The notes beneath the pieces were generated by a model, which worked only from the letters and a program-made list of their open reading frames with translations, searched no databases and had not been told where the DNA came from. From Betaproteobacteria bacterium (GTDB taxonomy: Bacteria > Pseudomonadota > Gammaproteobacteria > Burkholderiales > Thiobacteraceae), in contig JAHECG010000013.1 of NCBI GenBank assembly GCA_024641855.1, positions 2,943 through 54,658 on the forward strand: a stretch of DNA of 51,716 nt. Reading direction: 5' to 3'. Shown here piece after piece: positions 45,880 through 51,716 of the stretch. The position numbers and the translations under genes are program-made. How positions within the stretch are numbered: position 1 is the first letter of the stretch; each line of letters opens with the position of its first letter.

Positions 45880-46033
45880 GTTTTTATAGTGATTTTGGCA
45901 GCTGAATAGGCATTACAACACAGTCAAAACGCAGCGACAACCCAGCGTTTCAAGCGCGCACTTCGGATCGTAACGGTTTTAGTGCACATGCTAAACTGCA
46001 CCCGTATTTCGAGAGCCATTGAGGAAGGAAGTC

Positions 46034-47290
46034 ATGAAGATCGGTACGCCATTATCGCCCAGCGCCACCCGCGTCATGTTGCTGGGTGCAGGAGAGTTGG
46101 GTAAGGAAGTCGTCATCGCCTTGCAGCGGTTGGGCGTCGAAGTCATCGCGGTGGATCGCTATGCCAATGCACCGGGGCAACAAGTGGCGCATCGTGCGCA
46201 TGTGATCAATATGGCGGATGGCGCAGCCTTGCGTGCGCTCATTGCGCAAGAGCGCCCACATTTTGTGGTGCCGGAAATTGAAGCCATCGCTACCGATAGT
46301 CTGGTGCAGATTGAGCAAGAGGGTCTGGCCAACGTCATTCCCACCGCACGTGCGGCGCAACTCACTATGAATCGCGAAGGTATTCGGCGCTTAGCCGCAG
46401 AGACATTGCAAATTGCCACGTCGCCGTATTGTTTTGCCGAGAGCTTAGCAGAACTGCAAGCGGCAATCGATGGAGGCTGCGAAAGGGTAAGGACGGAGCC
46501 CTCGGGCACCCATCGGCGTACCCCTAGCGGGTGGATCGGTTATCCGTGCATCGTCAAGCCCGTGATGTCGTCTTCCGGCAAGGGGCAGTCGAAAGTCGAT
46601 GGCCCCGCCGATGTGAAAACGGCTTGGGATTACGCGGCCAGCGGCGGGCGGATAGACAAAGGGAAAGTCATTGTCGAAGGCTTCATCGATTTCGATTATG
46701 AAATTACGTTACTGACGGTGCGTGCGCTCGGTGTCTCTGGTCAAGTCGAAACCCAGTTCTGCGAACCCATTGGCCATGTACAGGTGAAGGGTGATTACGT
46801 GGAAAGCTGGCAACCGCAAGCAATGAGCACTGCCGCTTTGGCGCAAGCACGAGACATCGCCAAACGAGTAACCGACAATCTTGGCGGTCGCGGCTTGTTT
46901 GGTGTGGAGCTGTTTGTCAAAGGCGATCAAGTTTGGTTCTCGGAAGTGAGCCCACGGCCACACGATACCGGTATGGTGACGATGTGCACTCAAGCGCAAA
47001 ATGAATTCGAGCTGCATGCACGTGCCATTCTTGGCTTGCCGGTGGATACCAGTCTACGCGCGCCGGGAGCCAGTGCGGTGATCTATGGTGACGTGGAAGC
47101 CGAAGGTATCGCATTCGAAGGGGTTGCCGCAGCGCTGAGTGTTCCGCAAAGCGAGGTGCGTTTATTCGGCAAGCCGGTCAGTTTCGAGCGACGGCGCATG
47201 GGGGTGGCGCTGGCCAATGGCAAGGATACGGAAGAGGCGCGCAGTCGCGCAAAATTGGCAGCAAGTCGCGTTAAACCCGTTAAGGAATAG
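46034..47290 (+). CDS. purT: Formate-dependent phosphoribosylglycinamide formyltransferase PurT, with 21-residue insertion
   Basis: ATP-grasp enzyme that formylates GAR with formate in purine synthesis. The ATG at 46034 follows a ggaagg site; 418 residues against about 392 usually. N-terminal [43 protein letters not shown], and [14 protein letters not shown] are intact. Residues 147-167 (nt 46472-46534) form a 21-residue Arg/Gly/Thr-rich stretch ([12 protein letters not shown]...) inserted between the helix LQAAID and the strand IGYPCIVKP, where relatives continue directly. The insertion is in frame and the rest looks functional. Confidence 0.95.
   Translation: MKIGTPLSPSATRVMLLGAGELGKEVVIALQRLGVEVIAVDRYANAPGQQVAHRAHVINMADGAALRALIAQERPHFVVPEIEAIATDSLVQIEQEGLANVIPTARAAQLTMNREGIRRLAAETLQIATSPYCFAESLAELQAAIDGGCERVRTEPSGTHRRTPSGWIGYPCIVKPVMSSSGKGQSKVDGPADVKTAWDYAASGGRIDKGKVIVEGFIDFDYEITLLTVRALGVSGQVETQFCEPIGHVQVKGDYVESWQPQAMSTAALAQARDIAKRVTDNLGGRGLFGVELFVKGDQVWFSEVSPRPHDTGMVTMCTQAQNEFELHARAILGLPVDTSLRAPGASAVIYGDVEAEGIAFEGVAAALSVPQSEVRLFGKPVSFERRRMGVALANGKDTEEARSRAKLAASRVKPVKE
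46472..46534. repeat. Candidate 63-bp in-frame insertion within purT
   Basis: The segment encodes 21 residues that have no counterpart in the family at this point. It is richer in GC-type repeats than its surroundings, has a small gccc-tc-gggc hairpin and gggta/taccc and caccc/gggtg complementary pairs. tgga occurs at both edges, but excising between them would break the frame, so exact ends are uncertain. Confidence 0.5.
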
Positions 47291-47296
47291 TTCTTA

Positions 47297-47677
47297 ATGC
47301 AAACCCATTATGACCGCCTAGGCGGAGAAGACGTTGTGCGCAAACTGGTAGATCAATTCTACGATTTAATGGATAGCCAGCCCGAGTACTACGGCATTCG
47401 CAAATTGCACCCGCAGGATTTATCGGGTTCACGCCAAAAGCTATTGATGTTTCTCAGCGGCTGGTTGGGTGGCCCGCAACTGTATGTCGAAGCATTCGGT
47501 CATCCCATGTTGCGAGCCAGACATTTGCCGTTTCCAATTGGGATTGCCGAGCGTGACCAATGGCTGGGAAGTATGCAGCAGGCGTTGCAAGATGTAGGGG
47601 TAGAAGATGGGTTGCAAAATGAACTGATGCAGGCATTTAGCAAGACAGCGGATCACATGCGAAATAAAGAGGGTTAA
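47297..47677 (+). CDS. Group II truncated hemoglobin
   Basis: 126-residue 2/2 globin that binds O2, NO or handles reactive species. The group II pattern is visible: YDRLGGEDVVRKLVDQFYDLM, the LHPQDL block, LSGWLGGPQLYVEAFGHPMLRARHLPF with the proximal His in RARHLPF, and the C-terminal RDQWLGSMQQAL. It starts 6 nt after purT, so the two may be co-transcribed. Confidence 0.94.
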   Translation: MQTHYDRLGGEDVVRKLVDQFYDLMDSQPEYYGIRKLHPQDLSGSRQKLLMFLSGWLGGPQLYVEAFGHPMLRARHLPFPIGIAERDQWLGSMQQALQDVGVEDGLQNELMQAFSKTADHMRNKEG

Positions 47678-47689
47678 GTCTGGACTTAA
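47674..47689. other. Perfect 16-nt palindromic repeat at the globin stop
   Basis: ttaagtc-tg-gacttaa overlaps the globin stop codon and is followed by a third ttaagtc-like copy (cttaagtcta). It could be a short hairpin or a protein-binding site. Confidence 0.45.
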
Positions 47690-47731
47690 GTCTAGATACC
47701 CTTACAAAAGATTCATTCAGCGTATGTGAGC

Positions 47732-47760
47732 AAAGTGTTATAAATCACGCGCAACACTTT
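47732..47760. promoter_or_regulatory. Inverted repeat upstream of the glycine-zipper gene
   Basis: aaagtgtt (47732-47739) and aacacttt (47753-47760) are perfect inverted copies 13 nt apart, ending 16 nt before the ATG. The spacing suits a dimeric regulator site or a leader hairpin; no regulator can be named. Confidence 0.4.
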
Positions 47761-47775
47761 AATAAAGGATGAATC

Positions 47776-48102
47776 ATGAAAGCCAATATTTGGATAGCGG
47801 TAGTAATTACAGCTTCGACCTGGGCCATGCCTGCCATAGCGATTGATGGCGACGCCGTGATCGGTGGCGCCTTAGGCGGCGCAGCAGGCGCAGCCGTGGG
47901 GTCGGCCGTGGGTGGCCGCAATGGCGCGATTGTCGGTGCTGGCGTAGGCGGTGCGGCGGGGGCGGCGGTAGCGACTTCCGGGCAGAAAAAGACGGAAGTG
48001 GTGCATGTTGAAGAACACCATGAGCATCATGATAATGGGCACCATTATGGTCAGCACAAAAAGAAACACAAGCATCACAAGCATCACGATCACGACGATT
48101 AA
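47776..48102 (+). CDS. Exported glycine-zipper protein with His-rich tail
   Basis: 108 residues. A signal peptide (NIWIAVVITASTWAMPAIA) is followed by a glycine-zipper segment (about 27-66) of GxxxG/AxxxG repeats able to insert in a membrane, then a tail (about 74-108) with 16 or so histidines plus Lys and Asp. The tail suggests divalent-metal binding, which is inference from composition. An aagga site precedes the ATG. A strong terminator follows. Confidence 0.85.
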   Translation: MKANIWIAVVITASTWAMPAIAIDGDAVIGGALGGAAGAAVGSAVGGRNGAIVGAGVGGAAGAAVATSGQKKTEVVHVEEHHEHHDNGHHYGQHKKKHKHHKHHDHDD

Positions 48103-48123
48103 TTTACTCAGCATTGCATTTCT

Positions 48124-48153
48124 AAAAACCCCGGCCTTGCGCCGGGTTTTTTA
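48124..48153 (+). terminator. Intrinsic terminator after the glycine-zipper gene
   Basis: aaaaccccggc pairs with gccgggtttttt around a cttgc loop, giving a GC-rich stem with a T-run, 22 nt after the stop. Confidence 0.88.
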
Positions 48154-48280
48154 TAGTCGGTCGGGTACAAAGACGATTTCACCAGCGTACCGGGCGTGTC
48201 ATAACAGTAAATTTTGCAGTTTCTGCTAGAAGCTAGGAACGTAACGGGTTATATTTCTGCGTTTCGTCCAAAAGAGTTTG

Positions 48281-49489
48281 ATGCGTTTGCGACCTAATTT
48301 ATGCTGGATGACCTCTTGCGCCGTAGTCCTTTTCTACGCTACGCCTTCCTGGGCTGCGGGTGAGAAATCCGGGGCTGATAGCTTTGAAGCCGAGTATCGC
48401 CTGGATTATTTGACTGGCTTATCCGGGCCGCTCAAAAATCATTGGCACCATGCCGGTAATCTGGATCTGCGTTTCGGTGTCGATGCCGCCAAAGCTTGGG
48501 GTTGGGATGGTACACGTTTTTTCGTGCATGCCATCGCCAATCACGGCAGTCATCCCAATGACAGGCAAGCCAGCACGCAAGGCATCGACAATATAGAGGT
48601 CAGCGTCAATACGGCACGTATTTTTCAAGCCTGGGGCGAGAAGTCTTTTTTGGACCAGCGCTTGGCGATCCTGTTTGGATTGCTGGATCTGAATGCCGAA
48701 TTCCAAGTCACCGAGTCTTCCGCAACATTGATCCATCCAGCTTTTGGCACAGGTGCCGAGCTCGCGCAAACCGGAAAGGCTGGGCCATCGGTATTCCCGC
48801 TATCATCATTAGCTTTACGCGCTGCTTGGAAATTCAACGAGAAGATTAACTGGAGTACTGCGCTATTCGACGGCGTGCCGGGAGACCCCGCACATCCCCA
48901 CGGCACGCACATCAAGCTGGGGCATGGCGACGGTACCTTATTGATAACCGAATTGAGCTATTCCGATAAAGCAACGGAACATGAAGTCAATAAACTTGCC
49001 ATCGGCGCTTGGCGTTACAGCAGTCGCTTCGATGATCAGTTGGATACTGATAGCGCAGGCAATCCTATACAGCGCAAGAATGATGGGTTTTATGTCATGG
49101 GCGAGCGCACCCTATGGAAAGCCAGTGTAGACGGCTCGCGTGGCGTGGATGCTTTTTTACGCTTGGGCTGGGCTTCGGGAGCGATCAATCAAATCGATCA
49201 AGCGGTCGGTGCGGGTTTATTGTGGCGCGGACCATTCGCGTCGCGACCTAAAGACAAACTGACTTTCGGTATCGCTGCTGAGCACAATAGCCACCAATGG
49301 CGCATTGCGGAACGTGTGGCAAGTCGAGCTGCGCCAGCTGCTGAAATCAGCTATGAGCTGAGCTATCGTGCAGTCGTTAACGAGTGGTTGGCCTTGCAAC
49401 CTGATGTGCAATGGCTGCGCAATCATGGTGAAGCGCCGGTCAATAAAAATGCAGTCGTGATTGGCCTTCGCTTCGATTTTACTTACTAG
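48281..49489 (+). CDS. OprB-like carbohydrate-selective porin
   Basis: Outer-membrane beta-barrel of 402 residues from the ATG at 48281. Signal peptide ends PSWAA. The OprB pattern is seen in EAEYRLDYLTGLSGPLKN ... GLDLNAEFQVTESSATLIHPAFGTG, the strand repeat pattern, the GVPGDPAHPHGTHIKL block and the C-terminal aromatic FDFTY. Likely sugar or small-solute uptake; no linked sugar genes are present. Confidence 0.9.
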   Translation: MRLRPNLCWMTSCAVVLFYATPSWAAGEKSGADSFEAEYRLDYLTGLSGPLKNHWHHAGNLDLRFGVDAAKAWGWDGTRFFVHAIANHGSHPNDRQASTQGIDNIEVSVNTARIFQAWGEKSFLDQRLAILFGLLDLNAEFQVTESSATLIHPAFGTGAELAQTGKAGPSVFPLSSLALRAAWKFNEKINWSTALFDGVPGDPAHPHGTHIKLGHGDGTLLITELSYSDKATEHEVNKLAIGAWRYSSRFDDQLDTDSAGNPIQRKNDGFYVMGERTLWKASVDGSRGVDAFLRLGWASGAINQIDQAVGAGLLWRGPFASRPKDKLTFGIAAEHNSHQWRIAERVASRAAPAAEISYELSYRAVVNEWLALQPDVQWLRNHGEAPVNKNAVVIGLRFDFTY

Positions 49490-49593
49490 CGCATTTTTAA
49501 TAGGCTGGCGCTCGCTGGCTTGACCGCATCAGGATGAGTGTCATACTGCACGCCGCAAATGAAATCAGACCGCTTCGTAAAGACTACCTATTC

Positions 49594-50442
49594 ATGAAAA
49601 CCCCAAAGAGAATTGAGCCGCTGATTGAAGATGGCTTGGTCGATGAAGTCATCCGCCAATTGATGAGCGGCAAAGAAGCCATGGTGTTTGTGGTGCGCTG
49701 CGGCGAAGAAGTGCGCTGCGCCAAGGTTTACAAAGAGGCCAACAAACGCAGTTTTCGCCAGAGCACGGATTACACCGAAGGCCGCAAGGTCAAAAATAGC
49801 CGCCGTGCCCGCGCCATGGAAAAAGGCAGCAGTTACGGCCGTAAAGCGCAAGAGGAAGCTTGGCAAAGCGCCGAGGTGGATGCCTTATACCGGCTTGCCG
49901 CAGCCGGCGTGCGGGTGCCAAAGCCGTTTAACTTCCACGAAGGCGTGCTGCTGATGGAGTTGTTGACCGATAGCGAAGGCAACGCTGCACCGCGGCTGAA
50001 TGATCTGGCGCTGTCCGCAGAGACGGCGCGCGAGTACCACGAAATATTGATTCAACAAGTGGTGCGCATGTTGTGTACCGGCATCGTGCACGGCGATCTC
50101 TCCGAATACAACATATTGGTCGACACCAGCGGCCCGGTCATCATTGATCTGCCGCAAGCCATCGACGCCGCTGCTAACAATCAAGCCTGCAAAATGCTGT
50201 TGCGCGATGTGGCGAACTTAGCCAGCTACTTCGGGCGTTTTGCACCGGAACTGTTGACCACCGACTACGGTATGGAGATTTGGTCGCTGTATCAGCGTAG
50301 CCAGCTAAAGCCGGACAGCCCCTTGACCGGAAAATTCGAGCGCAATGAAGCAACAGTCGATCTGCAAAGCGTCATGCGCGAGATCAACGACACGTTGAAG
50401 GAAGAAGCGGCGCGCAAGCTTTTCTTGGCGAGTGAGCGCTAA
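49594..50442 (+). CDS. RIO-like serine protein kinase
   Basis: 282 residues from MKTPKRIEPLIEDG at 49594; the frame extends upstream without a good site. Bacterial RIO-type kinase with the ATP-loop GKEAMVFVV, Lys in CAKVYKE, catalytic GIVHGDLSEYNILV (Asp, Asn) and metal-binding IIDLPQA. The family resembles a Pseudomonas kinase of this type. It ends 3 nt from the convergent pseudouridine-synthase-like gene. Substrate unknown. Confidence 0.93.
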   Translation: MKTPKRIEPLIEDGLVDEVIRQLMSGKEAMVFVVRCGEEVRCAKVYKEANKRSFRQSTDYTEGRKVKNSRRARAMEKGSSYGRKAQEEAWQSAEVDALYRLAAAGVRVPKPFNFHEGVLLMELLTDSEGNAAPRLNDLALSAETAREYHEILIQQVVRMLCTGIVHGDLSEYNILVDTSGPVIIDLPQAIDAAANNQACKMLLRDVANLASYFGRFAPELLTTDYGMEIWSLYQRSQLKPDSPLTGKFERNEATVDLQSVMREINDTLKEEAARKLFLASER

Positions 50443-50445
50443 AGT

Positions 50446-51147
50446 CTAAAACCGCTCGTGCGACATCAAATATCGCCACTGCCCCGGTGGCAATTTAGCC
50501 ATCGAAACACGCCCCAATCGGATACGTTTCATACCCAACACCTGTAGACCGACACTTTCACACATATATTTGATCTGGCCGGGTTGCACGCCTTTTAGCG
50601 CAAAGCGTAGCCGCGTTTCGTTTTGCCAACTGACCTTGATCGGCGGCAGTGGCCGTCCATTAAAATTCAGCCCGTGGTTGAGACGCTTGAGACCATCTGG
50701 GGCGATCTCACCGGCAACCTCAACCACATATTCTTGTTCGATCTTCGCGGCATCCTCGACCAGCTTGCGCGCCACGCGCCAGTCTTGGGTAAAAACCAAC
50801 AAGCCGCTAGCACTGGGCTCTAATGGTGTACATGGCGTGAGTCGAACAAAGTGCTGCTTGAGTTTGTGGATACCAGATTCATCATCTGCGAACTGGTTAT
50901 CGGCGCCTATCAGTTGCGCATCAGCGGGTGCAGGTGGTTGATGAAACAACATCGTCACCGGTTCCAGTGGGGTGAGGTTGGCATCAGGGTGCAGCGTCAC
51001 CGTTTGCTGCGACACCATGAATTGCGGCTCTTCCACCACTTTCCCATCTACCGTCACCCAGCCACCGGCAATATACAACTCAGCCTCGCGGCGCGAGCAG
51101 GAGACTAACTCAGCTAGGCGTTTGGCAAGGCGAACGGGTTCTGACAT
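50446..51147 (-). CDS. S4-domain RsuA/RluF-like pseudouridine synthase paralogue
   Basis: 233 residues from MSEPVRLAKR at 51147. An N-terminal S4 RNA-binding domain (about 5-55, AELVSCSRREAELYIAGGWVTVDG) precedes a RsuA-type catalytic fold (about 65-230). The family motif GRLDxxTxGLL appears as TPLEPSASGLLVFTQDW, so the catalytic Asp position holds Glu. It may be a catalytically altered RNA-binding protein. The C-terminal LKRIRLGRVSMAKLPPGQWR-type block is intact (as MKRIRLGRVSM). Confidence 0.88.
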   Translation of the reverse strand: MSEPVRLAKRLAELVSCSRREAELYIAGGWVTVDGKVVEEPQFMVSQQTVTLHPDANLTPLEPVTMLFHQPPAPADAQLIGADNQFADDESGIHKLKQHFVRLTPCTPLEPSASGLLVFTQDWRVARKLVEDAAKIEQEYVVEVAGEIAPDGLKRLNHGLNFNGRPLPPIKVSWQNETRLRFALKGVQPGQIKYMCESVGLQVLGMKRIRLGRVSMAKLPPGQWRYLMSHERF

Positions 51148-51218
51148 GGTATGCAACCTGAAAACGAAGACCGCTATTGTAAACGCTCAAGCAGGGCTAT
51201 CCTCTGTAAAATGAAAAC

Positions 51219-51455
51219 ATGGACGTCACCAACAAACCCGCAAGCCGCCCCAGCTTGGACGGCATCACCCTGGAAATGATCGTGACTCAACTCTCAGAAC
51301 ACATGGGTTGGGAAGCGATGGGCGCGGCAATACCCGTGCGCTGTTTTACCCACGACCCCAGCATCAAATCCAGTTTGAAATTTCTGCGCAGGACGCCATG
51401 GGCGCGCAAGAAAGTGGAAGCGCTTTATTTGCGGCAAGCGCGGAACTGGATTTAA
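51219..51455 (+). CDS. VF530 family DNA-binding protein
   Basis: 78 residues with LDGITLEMIVTQLSEHMGWEAMG, CFTHDPSIKSSLKFLRRTPWARKKVE (split by family blocks) and the ending EALYLRQ. This small family (DUF2132) has a helical DNA-binding fold in Aliivibrio VF530. It diverges from the pseudouridine-synthase-like gene by 71 nt. Confidence 0.92.
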   Translation: MDVTNKPASRPSLDGITLEMIVTQLSEHMGWEAMGAAIPVRCFTHDPSIKSSLKFLRRTPWARKKVEALYLRQARNWI

Positions 51456-51508
51456 TATAACGCTTCATTCGTCGCTGATCCATTCTTGCAACGCAACTGG
51501 TAAAACTC

Positions 51509-51716
51509 ATGCCCCAAGCAAGCGATGCGCTAAACCCGGAAGAAACCGCAGCCTTCCTGCAATCCGTCGATCAGGTGCGCGGGGCGGCGGTGCGTTACTT
51601 GAGCGAAAAGCGCGGTTCCCCCTTGGTCATCACTTTTGTGCGGAATCTGCAAAATGGCATAGATCAAGTCTTTCAAGCTGCAATTGATCAAGGTGTGACG
51701 GTTGCATGTCGGGCTG
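51509..51716 (+). CDS. Probable YkgJ-family cysteine-cluster protein, truncated by window end
   Basis: Open from ATG 51509 to the edge, 69 codons seen. The end reads VTVACRA, which is how YkgJ cysteine-cluster proteins lead into their CxxCC metal motif; the preceding helical part (AAFLQSVDQVRGAAVRYL) also fits. The cysteine cluster itself lies beyond the window, so the call is tentative. Confidence 0.55.
   Translation, partial: MPQASDALNPEETAAFLQSVDQVRGAAVRYLSEKRGSPLVITFVRNLQNGIDQVFQAAIDQGVTVACRA

Noticed and set aside
46471-46535. tgga direct repeats as a target-site duplication around the purT insert
   Set aside because: Removing the sequence between them leaves a frameshift, so the 4-nt repeats probably are coincidental.

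Overview
The window is 51.7 kb of a single bacterial chromosome at roughly 50% GC. Almost all of it is housekeeping and cell-envelope genes, densely packed. The order queG | tsaE-amiC-mutL-miaA, a MutL carrying an endonuclease motif, tgt-yajC-secD-secF, ispD/ispF, a pqiA-pqiA-pqiB-pqiC set and DUF3025/DUF938/VF530 genes point to a proteobacterium, most likely a betaproteobacterium. Placement near Nitrosomonadales/Gallionellaceae is a guess. There is no rRNA, recognised tRNA, CRISPR array, prophage or classical insertion sequence.

Layout. 1-5.0 kb: end of tgt, yajC, secD, secF (Sec translocon accessory complex) and a DedA membrane protein. 5.1-11.3 kb: periplasmic FKBP, DUF3025, a response-regulator diguanylate cyclase, a DUF938 methyltransferase and an orphan GAF/PilB-type ATPase. 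11.3-11.7 kb: no protein gene, but a sigma-54-type promoter, a stem-loop, a pyrimidine tract and a strong terminator that together look like a small RNA gene. 11.7-19.1 kb: leftward queG-murI-M48 lipoprotein and rightward tsaE-amiC-mutL-miaA. 19.3-24.2 kb: a large TPR-CHAT lipoprotein and two amino-acid ABC permeases. 24.2-27.4 kb: leftward amrB-amrA-amrS-hydrolase (AmmeMemoRadiSam system). 27.5-29.7 kb: ispD, a GxxExxY nuclease-fold gene, ispF and thpR. 29.7-35.7 kb: a structured intergenic repeat, host-attachment protein, mnmH diverging from selD, a two-component system and a DUF2007 protein. 35.8-45.9 kb: CHASE-PAS-GGDEF-EAL protein, tesA, a YbbA/YbbP exporter and the leftward pqi operon. 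46-51.7 kb: purT, truncated hemoglobin, a glycine-zipper/His-rich protein, an OprB-like porin, a RIO-like kinase, an S4 pseudouridine synthase-like protein, VF530 and the start of a probable YkgJ-type protein.

The most unusual feature is a family of paired inverted arms, each arm built from three tandem units of about 8-9 nt. One pair (28183-28630) tightly encloses the GxxExxY PD-(D/E)XK-fold gene. Its left arm supplies the start codon and first codons, and the element sits exactly at the ispD stop codon without breaking the ispD-ispF operon. A second pair (31649-31779) has nearly the same arms, including the ATG, but only about 72 bp between them. A third (4996-5100) has the same architecture with a different unit sequence. 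This looks like a gene-bearing element with gene-less relatives, possibly a nuclease-linked repeat system. Other leads are the candidate sigma-54 small RNA at 11622-11716, a 63-bp in-frame insertion in purT, and a pseudouridine synthase paralogue whose catalytic Asp position is Glu.
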